Shown piece by piece: positions 1-9,131 of a DNA stretch of 55,743 nucleotides. Each line of letters opens with the position of its first letter. The stretch's first letter is position 1. The notes under the pieces are model-generated. The model worked only from the letters and a program-made list of their open reading frames with translations. It was not told the origin of the DNA and searched no databases. A program made the translations under genes and the position numbers. Source of the stretch: Betaproteobacteria bacterium (GTDB lineage: Bacteria; Pseudomonadota; Gammaproteobacteria; Burkholderiales; SG8-41); the NCBI GenBank assembly GCA_028291945.1, contig JAQGNH010000454.1:1-55743 (forward strand), written 5' to 3'.

Positions 1-150
1 ATCGGCCTTCCCGAAGTGCGGGATCGCATGGCGGCAGAAGGCGCGGACTTCGTAGGCAACACACCAGAGCAGTTCACGATATTTCTGCGCAGCGAAATTG
101 AGAAATGGGGCAAGGCTGTAAAAGCGTCGGGCGCGAAGCCGGAAGGCTGA
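1..150 (+). CDS. Bug/TctC-family solute receptor, C-terminal fragment
   Basis: The window opens inside this gene; only the last 49 residues and the TGA at 148-150 are present. The fragment ends with the typical tail of tripartite-tricarboxylate-type (Bug) periplasmic receptors: a TPEQF motif followed by an amphipathic helix with EKWGKAVKASGAK. The next gene ends with a very similar helix (AKWSKVVKASGAR), so the two are tandem paralogues. Family knowledge: these proteins bind carboxylates or other small organics in the periplasm, and most are orphans without a TctAB permease nearby. Nothing can be said about its start or ligand. The cut is caused by the window edge, not by a mutation. Confidence 0.85.
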   Translation: MGLPEVRDRMAAEGADFVGNTPEQFTIFLRSEIEKWGKAVKASGAKPEG

Positions 151-161
151 GCCAAGTAATC

Positions 162-1273
<1,112 letters not shown>

Positions 1274-1389
1274 GTTAATCACCAGCCTTCCCTGTTGCCA
1301 GTGCCAGGCCACAATCAATCAATGCGCTCGCATGCTCGAATCTCTTGATCGTGGATGGCTCGTTCACTCGTTTACGCGGTTAATCGACA

Positions 1390-2421
1390 ATGTCACTCCC
1401 CGATCCACGCCGATATGGGCCCGGCGACCCTGCACATCCACTTATCAAGCTTGCGGATGGCGAGCATCAGCGCGAGCTCATTAGTGCTTTGCGTAAGCTT
1501 GCGATTGCCGGGCGCGACGTGGATATCGCCAGCGCATTTGTCGCGACGGCCTCACAAGCGCAGTACGCGCGCGTTTGGACCGCCCTGTGCGTCGCAGTTG
1601 AAAAGCCTTCTGCAGAGGAGGCGGTGGCGGCGCGTGTATTTGCGATTCCGTGGATCATCGTGTGCGGGGGACAGGCTCCGGCAACGGTCGCGTGCGTGTT
1701 GCCCGACGCTGGGGCGCTTGCGCGAGTGCTCGAGCACCACGGCGTATTCGGGCCGAGCCGCAACCTCGGTCTGAGCAATGCTCTCTGTGCAATAGGCGCA
1801 ATCGAATCGCTCGCTCCCAGCAAAGTACTAAGGGGCTGGCAGAACGCCGGGCTCAGAGATGTGCCGCCCGCACCGATTCAGGTGTTGCGGGGGATAGAAG
1901 AAGTCCACGTTCGTTTTTCACTTGGCGCCGCTATTGCGCCTGCGGATGCGCCGGACGTCGTGGAAACCGGAGCGAATGTGGGGGCCTGGGGCACGCCCGC
2001 TCTGCGCGCGATGGCCGCCCAGCTTGCTACACCAAGCGTTCAGCTGCTTCCCATGCCGCGTCAGCCGGCTGGCCTTTATACCGCTGCTTACGCTGGGCGC
2101 CGAGCGGGACTCGAGGCCGCCTTCAACCTGTTCATGAGCAACACGGTCAGGCGTTTCCGTTCAGCGCTTGGGGACCCCAGCGTCACTTTGTCGTCGCACG
2201 CGAGCGGGGAAGTGCGCGTGACGCTGTGGACGCCACTCGACGATGGAATGACCGAAGGATTCCGTTGGCCCCTCCATCCCGCCGACGATCTCCGTGAGGT
2301 CGAGCGCGCGATTACGTCTATGACCTGCGAGTGCCGTCTTGCAGAAGCGGACATCCGTGCCGATATCCTTCCTGATTACGCGACAAGTGGGGCTATTCTT
2401 TTTCCGAGCAGCAGCCTGTAA
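1390..2421 (+). CDS. Conserved hypothetical protein, 343 aa
   Basis: I do not recognise the family. The ORF is long, keeps the codon bias of its neighbours and has no signal peptide or membrane segment, so a cytoplasmic protein is likely. It begins MSLPDPRR with no clear Shine-Dalgarno, is alanine-rich, and has a hydrophobic stretch around VFAIPWIIVCGGQAPATVACVLP (near residues 83-105) that looks like a buried core strand rather than a membrane helix. A C-terminal TLWTPLDDGMTEGFRWPL segment is rich in aromatic residues. The frames on either side are overlapping shadows. It is monocistronic, 116 nt after the Bug receptor. No function is assigned. Confidence 0.7.
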   Translation: MSLPDPRRYGPGDPAHPLIKLADGEHQRELISALRKLAIAGRDVDIASAFVATASQAQYARVWTALCVAVEKPSAEEAVAARVFAIPWIIVCGGQAPATVACVLPDAGALARVLEHHGVFGPSRNLGLSNALCAIGAIESLAPSKVLRGWQNAGLRDVPPAPIQVLRGIEEVHVRFSLGAAIAPADAPDVVETGANVGAWGTPALRAMAAQLATPSVQLLPMPRQPAGLYTAAYAGRRAGLEAAFNLFMSNTVRRFRSALGDPSVTLSSHASGEVRVTLWTPLDDGMTEGFRWPLHPADDLREVERAITSMTCECRLAEADIRADILPDYATSGAILFPSSSL

Positions 2422-2487
2422 AACGGCCCACCGCTCGCCGGCTGCGGCATCCGAAATCGAGAGCGGCGCTGCGTTAACGGAGGCCGA

Positions 2488-2634
2488 TCAGCCCGAGAAG
2501 CCGCTCAGTATAGAAAACGCCATCAGCAACACAACCGCCAGCATGAGACCCCTTGCGGTAAGCGAATAGATCTCGAGGCGGTCGAGCTTCATGTCCGCCG
2601 CGGACGATTGCAGCAGCTCCCCTGTTTTCTTCAT
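2488..2634 (-). CDS. Small single-pass membrane protein, 48 aa
   Basis: A short gene reading MKKTGELLQSSAADMKLDRL, then a hydrophobic segment (about residues 26-45, GLMLAVVLLMAFSILSGF). The ATG at 2632-2634 is preceded by GGAGCCACATC, a good Shine-Dalgarno at normal spacing; the frame stays open further upstream to 2730, but that extension lacks such a site. The N-terminus is amphipathic and charged, probably cytoplasmic, with a C-terminal membrane anchor. No family is recognised. It points away from the gene at 2944, with a CRP-like palindrome between them. Being short and close to the preceding gene on the other strand, it is a prediction based on the ribosome-binding site and the membrane segment. 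Confidence 0.6.
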   Translation of the reverse strand: MKKTGELLQSSAADMKLDRLEIYSLTARGLMLAVVLLMAFSILSGFSG

Positions 2635-2740
2635 GATGTGGCTCCTTTTCAGCTGTCGGCCTCCGGGACTTCGGCCCGAATGCCGCAATGAGCCTACGTT
2701 GCGACTAAAGTCACACTTTGTCGGCTGCATTGTGCCTGGA

Positions 2741-2756
2741 TGTGATCTTTTTCACG
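2741..2756. promoter_or_regulatory. CRP/FNR-type palindrome
   Basis: TGTGATCTTTTTCACG matches the CRP half-site arrangement TGTGA-N6-TCACA with a single mismatch in the two outer pentamers. It lies in the divergent intergenic region between the 48-aa membrane protein (start 2634) and the 102-aa protein (start 2944), about 107 and 188 bases from the two starts. The match is by eye; a Crp/Vfr/FNR-like regulator is assumed and not seen in this window. Confidence 0.35.
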
Positions 2757-2943
2757 GAATCGCTACGGGTCGGAAATCCAGATGAGTCGCCGGCGTGCGT
2801 CAAATTGCCTAACCGGCAGCGCCAAAAAAACACGACAGTTGAGGTCTCGCAGGCCTGTGCCTGCACTGTGCGCAGGGTCTCTGGAGTCTTTCGGTTTGGG
2901 AGGCAAGCCGATCGTATCTGGAGCAAATTGGGGAGCTCAAATC

Positions 2944-3252
2944 GTGAATGAGAACAGCAATGCATGTATGTCAAGTGCCGTGGCGCTCGACCAGCAGTCC
3001 GCATCTTTTTCCGTCGCTAGCAAAGGTGGGAATGCGGATAAACGCCGCAACTGGACGTTCATCCTGAATCAGAACGGAACGTGGGCATGGCAGGTCTCGA
3101 AGCCTGACGGAAAGCATCAAGCGTCGAAACGCCCTTTCAAGACTCTGAGTGACTGCACCGCGGACGCCGTCAAGCACGGCTATGTCGTGTGGGAAGGTGA
3201 AGAGCGGCGCGGCACGGAGCGCGCCTGGCGGGCTGTTCAACCCGCCCGGTAA
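2944..3252 (+). CDS. Small conserved protein with WxW and HGY motifs, 102 aa
   Basis: The start is taken as GTG 2944 because GGGGAGC lies just upstream; the frame is open further upstream to 2782 but has no ribosome-binding site there. The protein carries WTFILNQNGTWAWQV, then FKTLSDCTADAVKHGYVVW. That layout (W-x-W strand, then F-x-TL-x-x-C and HGY) recurs in small uncharacterised proteins of betaproteobacteria, as I recall, but I cannot name a family. It has no signal peptide and ends with a basic, arginine-rich tail. It is followed by a long GC-rich hairpin at 3267-3299. Function unknown. Confidence 0.65.
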   Translation: MNENSNACMSSAVALDQQSASFSVASKGGNADKRRNWTFILNQNGTWAWQVSKPDGKHQASKRPFKTLSDCTADAVKHGYVVWEGEERRGTERAWRAVQPAR

Positions 3253-3266
3253 CGCCATAACGCTAT

Positions 3267-3299
3267 CGCGTCAGGCCCTCCGTCAGAGGGCCCGACGCG
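3267..3299 (+). terminator. GC-rich hairpin after the 102-aa gene
   Basis: A 14-bp stem with one A-C mismatch encloses the loop CGTCA, starting 14 nt after the stop at 3252. The stem is strong but no T-run follows, so it is at best a weak intrinsic terminator or an mRNA 3-prime stabiliser. A second small hairpin (6-bp stem GCTGCC/GGCAGC) lies at 3325-3341. Apart from these two structures I see nothing convincing in 3253-3549. Confidence 0.5.
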
Positions 3300-3549
3300 G
3301 TGGTGTCCCTAGCACAAGTAGCCCGCTGCCGCTCAGGCAGCACAATAGCCCTTATCAAAGCATCAGATACACAGTCCAGAGCCGTGTCGGACCTTCGTTC
3401 TGACTCGCAGTAACTGCCCGCCTTACGCGCGCACCTCGACGCCCCCCTTAAGACTATCGATCGCCCCCGTCACTGATCAGCTTCGAATTCCTAAGCGGGG
3501 CTCGCGTGCTTACAATTCTCAATTCGCTGCCCCAGCCGGCGCAGATGCG

Positions 3550-4086
3550 ATGTCGAAATCCTTATATCCAGCTCATCTTGTGTCGCAGTGGCGGGCCCCG
3601 GATGGCACGCTCGTCGCAATAAGGCCCATCCGTCCGGAGGATGCGGAGATCGAGCGCGCGTTCGTTGCCGCATTGAGTCCCGAAGCCCGTTACATGCGAT
3701 TCATGATGGCGCTCAAGGAGCTGAGACCCCAGATGCTCGAACGCTTCACACACATCGACTATGAGCGCGAGATGGCCTTGATAGCCGTCGTGAAACGGCA
3801 CGAGCGCGAGTTGCAGATTGGCGTTGCGCGTTACGTCATGCAGGCGGATAACGAATCGTGTGAATTCGCGATCGTCGTTGCAGCAGATTGGCAGGGTCTA
3901 GGCTTAGGTCGGCACTTCATGCTGCTGCTGATTGACCTCGCACGTGAGCGCGGCTTGAGAATCATGACCGGACAGATACTCGCCGCCAACAAGCGCATGC
4001 TGGCGCTTGCGCGGGTGCTAGGTTTCTCGATCGAAGATGCGCCGGATGATTTCGCGATGAAGAACGTCCGTCTTGAAATCAGATAA
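3550..4086 (+). CDS. GNAT-family N-acetyltransferase
   Basis: A 178-residue single-domain acetyltransferase. Residues 115-120, QGLGLG, form the Q-x-x-G-x-G acetyl-CoA pyrophosphate loop. The flanking pattern (YMRFMMALKEL near 48-58, THIDYEREMALIAV at 67-80, EFAIVV at 105-110, NKRMLALARVLGF at 147-159) closely follows the C-terminal acetyltransferase domain of the protein lysine acetyltransferase Pat/YfiQ, here without the acyl-CoA-ligase-like part. Protein lysine acetylation is therefore a plausible but unproven role. It has no signal peptide, so it is cytosolic. It converges on the malic enzyme gene with only 6 nt between the stops and no terminator between them. Confidence 0.85.
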   Translation: MSKSLYPAHLVSQWRAPDGTLVAIRPIRPEDAEIERAFVAALSPEARYMRFMMALKELRPQMLERFTHIDYEREMALIAVVKRHERELQIGVARYVMQADNESCEFAIVVAADWQGLGLGRHFMLLLIDLARERGLRIMTGQILAANKRMLALARVLGFSIEDAPDDFAMKNVRLEIR

Positions 4087-4092
4087 CGCTGG

Positions 4093-5739
4093 CTAGGCGT
4101 AACTCGGGTAACTCGGTTCGTACATCTGAGCCTCCACATCCGCGAAGACGTCCGCAGGCCGTCTTTGCTCCGTCAGCTTTCGCGTGTGGGCAGCTTCGGC
4201 AACGGCCGTCCCGATATGCGCCGACACTTCACGGGTGCGCGAAAGGGCTGGATACAGGCTGCCCTGCTCCAGGTCAGATTCGCTGACGAGATGCGCGAGC
4301 TTGTATGCGGCAGCCATGAACACGTCGTCCGTAATACGCTGCGTGCCACTCGCAATGGCGCCGAGCCCGATCCCGGGAAAAATGTAGGAGTTGTTGCCCT
4401 GACGCGGCACGAAAGTCCTGCCGTCGATCGTGACTGGATCGAACGGGCTGCCGCACGCGAAGAGTGCGCGCCCATTAGTCCAGCGATACGCTTCCTCTGC
4501 CGTGCACTCCGACTGGGACGTCGGATTCGAAAGCGCAAAAACGATAGGCTGCTTGTTGATGCGCGCCATTTCTTCGAGCACGCTGCGTGTGAACGTGCCA
4601 CCCACTGCAGCGACCCCGATGATGCCGGTGGGTTTCAGCGTCCTGATAGCGGTTACGAAATCCTCGATCGGCGCGTGGTCATGGGCGTAGAGCAGCTTGT
4701 GCCCGGCGAGCTTCGGCCGCCCGCTCACGACGAGCCCCTGCGAGTCGAAGAGCCAGCAGCGCTCGCGTGCTTCTGCAGCCGACAGCCCGTTCGTCTCCAT
4801 AGCCGAAGAGATCAGGTCTGCAATGCCCACTGCAGCTTCACCTGCGCCCATGAACAGGAATTGCTGATCCGTCAAGTTTTCCCCGGTCACCCGCAGCGCA
4901 GAAAAGATGCCCGCGAGCGCGACTGCGGCCGTGCCCTGTATGTCGTCGTTGAACGTCGGAATGCGATCGCGGTACTTCTCGAGCAGTCTAAACGCGTTAT
5001 GGTTCGCAAAATCCTCGAACTGAATGACCACGCCCGGGAACACCTGGTGCGCAGCGGTAATGAACTCCTCCATGAGCTCGTCGTACGCATCGCCACTTAC
5101 CCTGCGCTCGCGGAGCCCAACGTAGTAGGGGTCGGCAAGAAGCTCAGCATTGTTGGTGCCCACATCGAGCGTCACGGGCAAACAGACTCGCGGATCGATG
5201 CCGCCGCAGCCCGTGTATAGCGCGAGCTTGCCCACCGGTATACCCATACCGTTTGCGCCGAGATCGCCGAGCCCCAGAATGCGCTCGCCGTCAGTCACCA
5301 CGATCATGCGTGCGGGGTAGGGCCAGTTTCGCAGCACCTCGGCGACTCGCCCGCGCTCTTGGATGCTGATGAACACACCGCGCGGCCGCTGGAAGATCTG
5401 CCCGAACTTCTGACAGGCGAGTCCCACTGTCGGTGTGTAAATGATGGGCATGATTTCGTCTATGTGATCGATGACGACGCGAAAGAAGAGTGCCTCGTTG
5501 CGGTCGTGCAGCGCATTCAACGCGACATATTTCTCGAGTGGATCCGAGAGATTGCGCAAGTTGAGCATGACGCGGCTTGCCTGCTCGTCCTGGGTGTGCA
5601 CCCGAGCCGGAAGGAGTCCTCGCAGACCGAGCGCATCGCGCTCCTCCAGCGTGAACGCCGTGCCTTTGTTGCGCAGCGGATCGCGCAACAGCGCGAGCCC
5701 GGTAGGGACGTCGGACCACGAATGAGTTTGAGTTGCCAT
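4093..5739 (-). CDS. maeA: NAD-dependent malic enzyme
   Basis: Oxidative decarboxylation of L-malate to pyruvate in the cytosol. The 548-residue length fits the large (eukaryotic/MaeA-type) malic enzymes. Residues 101-106 are YTPTVG with catalytic Tyr101; Lys171 is the expected general base; Glu242-Asp243 (FEDF) and Asp266 (NDDIQGT) are the divalent metal ligands; GAGEAAVG at 298-305 is the dinucleotide-binding loop. The start ATG is preceded by AAGGTGA. NAD rather than NADP preference is inferred from similarity to MaeA. The gene diverges from sufU with about 180 nt between the starts. It appears intact. Confidence 0.95.
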   Translation of the reverse strand: MATQTHSWSDVPTGLALLRDPLRNKGTAFTLEERDALGLRGLLPARVHTQDEQASRVMLNLRNLSDPLEKYVALNALHDRNEALFFRVVIDHIDEIMPIIYTPTVGLACQKFGQIFQRPRGVFISIQERGRVAEVLRNWPYPARMIVVTDGERILGLGDLGANGMGIPVGKLALYTGCGGIDPRVCLPVTLDVGTNNAELLADPYYVGLRERRVSGDAYDELMEEFITAAHQVFPGVVIQFEDFANHNAFRLLEKYRDRIPTFNDDIQGTAAVALAGIFSALRVTGENLTDQQFLFMGAGEAAVGIADLISSAMETNGLSAAEARERCWLFDSQGLVVSGRPKLAGHKLLYAHDHAPIEDFVTAIRTLKPTGIIGVAAVGGTFTRSVLEEMARINKQPIVFALSNPTSQSECTAEEAYRWTNGRALFACGSPFDPVTIDGRTFVPRQGNNSYIFPGIGLGAIASGTQRITDDVFMAAAYKLAHLVSESDLEQGSLYPALSRTREVSAHIGTAVAEAAHTRKLTEQRRPADVFADVEAQMYEPSYPSYA

Positions 5740-5920
5740 GAGCGATTCACCTTGGCTGGAATGGATTTCACAGGGACGCGGCAGATTTATTGTACGCCTG
5801 GAACGCGCCGACCTGGGTGCGCAGCCGAGCCTGCACGTGGCTCAGCACGCGAATACGCGCTGTCGAATATACTCGCAGGGCAAGTGCTGTGCCGATGTGT
5901 CTGCACCGTGCGAAGGAGCC

Positions 5921-6358
5921 ATGTCCGCCCCAAATCTGTACGACGCGCTCATCATGGATCACATCAGAAACGCGCGCAATTACCGCGCGCTGGTCGATGC
6001 GACCCAAGAGGCAGCGGGTGCGAATCCGCTTTGCGGCGATGAGATGGTCGTCGGTATCAGGCTGGTCGACGACCGGCTTGCCGATGTCGGTTTTCAGTGC
6101 ACCTGTTGCGGCATCTCGATGGCGTCGGCCTCGATCATGAGCGAAATGGTCAAAGGCATGTCGAGAGCCGAGGTGGAACTGTTGCTCCGGCATTTCCTGT
6201 CGATCGTCCAAGCGCGCGCCCCTGCTGTTCCTGAAGCAATGAGCGCGGAATGGCGTGCGATACTCGATACGGTGAACCGGTTCCCGTCTCGCGTACGTTG
6301 TGCAGCGTTGCCGTGGACGACTCTGGAGGCGGCCCTGCAACAATTGCAGCCACCATAA
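5921..6358 (+). CDS. sufU: SufU-like iron-sulfur cluster scaffold / sulfur-transfer protein
   Basis: A 145-residue NifU_N/SufU-type protein. The ligand residues are in place: Cys38 and Asp40 in NPLCGD, Cys63 in CCGISMASAS, and Cys127 near the C-terminus. This is the SufU three-cysteine-plus-aspartate pattern, with the insertion before the last cysteine that separates SufU from IscU. Two extra cysteines (60 and 62) sit next to Cys63. In SUF systems the protein accepts persulfide sulfur from SufS. Start ATG 5921 has GAAGGAG upstream; the frame is open further upstream but without such a site. No other suf gene is adjacent, so it stands alone here, divergent from maeA. Confidence 0.88.
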   Translation: MSAPNLYDALIMDHIRNARNYRALVDATQEAAGANPLCGDEMVVGIRLVDDRLADVGFQCTCCGISMASASIMSEMVKGMSRAEVELLLRHFLSIVQARAPAVPEAMSAEWRAILDTVNRFPSRVRCAALPWTTLEAALQQLQPP

Positions 6359-6507
6359 ACACGCGCTTAAAGCAGGGCCGTGCGTGTTGATCGGGCATTT
6401 GGCTTTGTATGTCAAGACCCGTGGTTTCATCGACGTCAGAGCGTCTCCACAGACATTGACGAGCCATGTATCACGTTTGCATACTGGATTTGCGTGGACC
6501 TGCAGCC

Positions 6508-6537
6508 AGTAGAAGCGCGAAACACCGGGCTTCTGCT
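6508..6537. promoter_or_regulatory. Inverted repeat just upstream of the Hpt gene
   Basis: AGTAGAAGC (6508-6516) and GCTTCTGCT (6529-6537) pair over nine positions with one G-U, ending 11 nt before the GTG start of the Hpt gene. It could be an operator or a hairpin in the 5-prime leader. No T-run follows, so it does not look like a terminator of sufU. I see no other signal in 6359-6548. Confidence 0.35.
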
Positions 6538-6548
6538 ACATTACGCCC

Positions 6549-6902
6549 GTGCGCCAGTTACTCGTATCTGATCTCGATGCTGCTTTGAATGCGCTTGAAG
6601 GCGACCGCGAGCTTCTGCGGCGTATCGTCGACCTTTTTCTGTTGCAAGCCCCACAACTGCTGGAAGAGGTTCGCGAATCCATTTCGCGCGGTGATGCGCC
6701 TACGCTGGAGCGCGCGGCACACAAGCTCAGAGGCTCCGTGACGAACTTTGTGGCGAAGAAGACCTACGATGCAGCCTTCCGGCTGGAGAGCATGGGGCGT
6801 GACGGAGACCTGACGCAGGCCGCTGCGGCGCAGGCAGAGCTGGAGAGAGCCATGGGGGAGCTTCAGGCGACGCTTGTTGAATTCAGCAAGGACCGAGCTT
6901 AA
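6549..6902 (+). CDS. Stand-alone Hpt (histidine phosphotransfer) protein
   Basis: A 117-residue four-helix Hpt protein. The phosphorylatable His58 lies in AAHKLRGSVTNF, the family signature H-x-L-K/R-G-S. An Hpt relays phosphoryl groups between a hybrid kinase and a response regulator. It starts with GTG, and its TAA stop is directly followed, with no spacer, by the GTG start of a REC-GGDEF protein, so the two are surely co-transcribed and probably translationally coupled. The neighbouring regulator is the natural phosphorylation partner. No hybrid sensor kinase is encoded nearby; it must be elsewhere or shared. Confidence 0.88.
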   Translation: MRQLLVSDLDAALNALEGDRELLRRIVDLFLLQAPQLLEEVRESISRGDAPTLERAAHKLRGSVTNFVAKKTYDAAFRLESMGRDGDLTQAAAAQAELERAMGELQATLVEFSKDRA

Positions 6903-7808
6903 GTGAAAATACTGATTGCAGACGACGAAGACGGTACGCGACTCAAGCTGGAAACGCTCCTCGCCAAGCTCGGCTACGACGTCCTGGTGGCACGGGACGG
7001 AGCCGAAGCCTGGGAGCTGCTGCAGCGCGAAGACGCACCTTCGCTTGCGCTCCTGGACTGGTTGATGCCCGGGATGGATGGCGTGGAGGTCTGCCGACGC
7101 GTGCGCCAGTCAAGCAAAGTGCCGTACGTGTACATCGTGATGCTTACGGTCAAGGGCCAGAAGCAGGACCTCGTCGCCGGAATGGAAGCGGGAGCCGACG
7201 ACTATCTGAGCAAGCCTTTCGATGTGGACGAGCTTCGAGTACGGCTGAGCGCCGGTGAGCGCATATTGTCCCTGCAGGAAGATCTGCGGCTTCAGGCTAC
7301 GCACGATGACCTGACCGGCGTCCTCAATCGCGGGACGGTGCTCGACATCCTGCATCGCGAGCTCGCACTCGTCGCACGCAAGTCGGTACCCGTGGCAATC
7401 ATTCTCGCGGACCTGGATGATTTCAAGCAGGTCAATGACCAGCACGGACATGCGATCGGCGACACTGTTCTGCGCGAAGCCGCCAGGCGCCTTGCGACCC
7501 CGATGAGACCGTATGACGCGATCGGTCGGTATGGCGGCGAGGAGTTCCTCATCGTGTTGCCGGGTTGCGGCATCGAGAGCGCGCTCGTAGTCGCGGAGCG
7601 AATACGCTGCTCCGTCGGTAAAAAGCCGATCACCACCTCGGCGGGAGATGTCCCGATGACAGTGAGTCTCGGCGTGGCAGCAGTCGAGAGTGCGCCTCCG
7701 CGCGGCGCCGACGAGCTGATCCAGTCAGCGGATGACGCGCTGTACCGGGCAAAAAGAGGCGGCCGCAATCGCGTCGAACAATCCTCGAATCCGGACGCGC
7801 CCTCCTGA
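6903..7808 (+). CDS. Response regulator with diguanylate cyclase output (REC-GGDEF, WspR/PleD-like)
   Basis: Residues 1-120 are a receiver domain: acidic pair DDED (7-10), phospho-acceptor Asp52 in LLDWLMPGMDG, and Lys105 in DYLSKPF. Residues 135-290 are a GGDEF domain with active-site motif GGEEF at 212-216, which is catalytically competent, and an inhibitory I-site RPYD at 203-206, exactly five residues before it. The product should be c-di-GMP, with feedback inhibition. It starts with GTG immediately after the Hpt stop and is followed 37 nt later by a lipoprotein gene, so phosphorelay input through the Hpt is likely. The protein is cytosolic and looks complete. Confidence 0.93.
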   Translation: MKILIADDEDGTRLKLETLLAKLGYDVLVARDGAEAWELLQREDAPSLALLDWLMPGMDGVEVCRRVRQSSKVPYVYIVMLTVKGQKQDLVAGMEAGADDYLSKPFDVDELRVRLSAGERILSLQEDLRLQATHDDLTGVLNRGTVLDILHRELALVARKSVPVAIILADLDDFKQVNDQHGHAIGDTVLREAARRLATPMRPYDAIGRYGGEEFLIVLPGCGIESALVVAERIRCSVGKKPITTSAGDVPMTVSLGVAAVESAPPRGADELIQSADDALYRAKRGGRNRVEQSSNPDAPS

Positions 7809-7845
7809 GGCTTTCGCGCGACGAACTTTGCGTCATGAGGGCAAG

Positions 7846-8571
7846 TTGCTGCTGGAAGTCAGGCGCTTGCTGACGCGCTCTTCGCTGCTCGCCAGCGTGT
7901 TTCTCGTGGTCGCCTGTGCCAACGACAGGACCGTGCCTGCGACGTCCTCGGGAACCTTCACTGCATTGCATCTCGCCAAGACAGACATCGACCGGGTTGC
8001 AGAGGCGCAGCAGCGGGAAATCTTCGTCAATCTCAAGCGGCTGACCGAAAAGTTGTACCGACGTAACCCTCGAGAGTTGAAGAAAAGCAGGCAACCGAGC
8101 CTGGCAGCGGGCGTGTCGCGAATTTTCGAGGGCCGCCATGACTGGAAGTTCGTTGAGCTAGGCGGAGCCCGGGACACGCACGCGATCCAGCTCGCATTTC
8201 GCGACGACTATCCTGGCGATCGCGTGCTCGCATTCGCAGCCGGTGTGGCGAGCATGATCCAGACGGCTTTCAACAACAAGACGGAGTTTTTCATTCTGGA
8301 CGATCTGGACGCGCAGGCGCTCTACAACGCGGCCCGCAATGTAGAGATCGCGGTCTGGAAGCTTTCGACGAATCGCACGGGGCAGGGGCAGCTGTTTCTT
8401 CTGTCGAACGAGGCAGCGGGCTCGGTCCAGAACCTCAGCTACGAACGCGAGTTCGGCAAGATCATCGGTAACCTGGATGTGCTGTCGAAAATCGTCGCCG
8501 ACAAGAACAACCGGACGATCGTCAAGGTCGTGCAAAGCCTTGCGACAGCAGTATTTCTGCCAATCAAATAG
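7846..8571 (+). CDS. Conserved hypothetical lipoprotein in the Hpt-GGDEF operon
   Basis: A 241-residue protein with a lipoprotein signal: basic start, hydrophobic core LLASVFLVVAC, modified Cys24. The start is taken as TTG 7846, preceded by GAGG at correct spacing and giving a compact signal peptide; the frame extends upstream to 7732 inside the GGDEF gene. After a short linker the protein is mixed alpha/beta, with RNPRELKKS, FEGRHDWKF and a C-terminal TIVKVVQSLATAVFLPIK. I recognise no named family. The 37-nt spacing after the cyclase gene suggests one operon, so it may be an envelope partner of the relay, but that is inference. Confidence 0.7.
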   Translation: MLLEVRRLLTRSSLLASVFLVVACANDRTVPATSSGTFTALHLAKTDIDRVAEAQQREIFVNLKRLTEKLYRRNPRELKKSRQPSLAAGVSRIFEGRHDWKFVELGGARDTHAIQLAFRDDYPGDRVLAFAAGVASMIQTAFNNKTEFFILDDLDAQALYNAARNVEIAVWKLSTNRTGQGQLFLLSNEAAGSVQNLSYEREFGKIIGNLDVLSKIVADKNNRTIVKVVQSLATAVFLPIK

Positions 8572-8648
8572 CTGAAGTCACATCGCAGCACGAAGACGGT
8601 TTCGCAAGGCCCGACCGGCGACGGAAATAGGCGCGCGACCGGAGGCGC

Positions 8649-9131
8649 TTACAACGTTTTCCAGAGTGACGGCCAGTTCTCCCGCAGCCACTCGACAGAG
8701 CGGTTGGTAGCCGCCAGGATTCTTGCTGCGCAGGAGCTCGCGTTATCGACCCCGCACATTTCGACAACGCTGCGGATGTAGGCCCCGCCCAGAGGCACGT
8801 CCGCCGAATCGTAAACGATGTTGACTGCGATCGGTGTCTCCGAGCCTGGAGGCACCGTGTTCGCACCCACTAATTGAAGCCTGATCCGCGGGCGGCCGAG
8901 TTCCATCGTGAGTCGAAGCCCCGCTGGATAGTCGCTCGCCTCGAGCGCTTGGGGCATGACCAAAGCGCCTTGAGCTGCGCGGATCGCGGCTCTCAGTTCC
9001 TCGGCAACCGTATATCCCACTGAATCGTTTCCGGCGTGGGCTACTTCTACCGGTATTTTCTTTTGCGCGAAACAGATACCCGCTTGCAGCAAAAGGACGT
9101 ACAGGACCAAATAGCGGAACGCATTCATCAC
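8649..9131 (-). CDS. Small exported hypothetical protein, 160 aa
   Basis: It starts MMNAFRYLVLYVLLLQAGICFA, a clear Sec signal peptide with probable cleavage after residue 22. AGAGGTGA lies upstream of the double ATG. The mature part of about 138 residues has a YTVAEELRAAIR helix, a predicted beta-rich middle (RLTMELGRPRIRLQLV) and a C-terminal segment with two cysteines (MCGVDNASSC) that could form a disulfide. I do not recognise the family. It is monocistronic, convergent with the lipoprotein gene and following the efflux operon on the same strand with a 181-nt gap. That gap shows no strong promoter or terminator. Confidence 0.65.
   Translation of the reverse strand: MMNAFRYLVLYVLLLQAGICFAQKKIPVEVAHAGNDSVGYTVAEELRAAIRAAQGALVMPQALEASDYPAGLRLTMELGRPRIRLQLVGANTVPPGSETPIAVNIVYDSADVPLGGAYIRSVVEMCGVDNASSCAARILAATNRSVEWLRENWPSLWKTL

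Noticed and set aside
4165-5220. A 351-codon plus-strand frame opposite the malic enzyme
   Set aside because: The malic enzyme on the minus strand has all catalytic and metal-binding motifs; the opposite frame has none.
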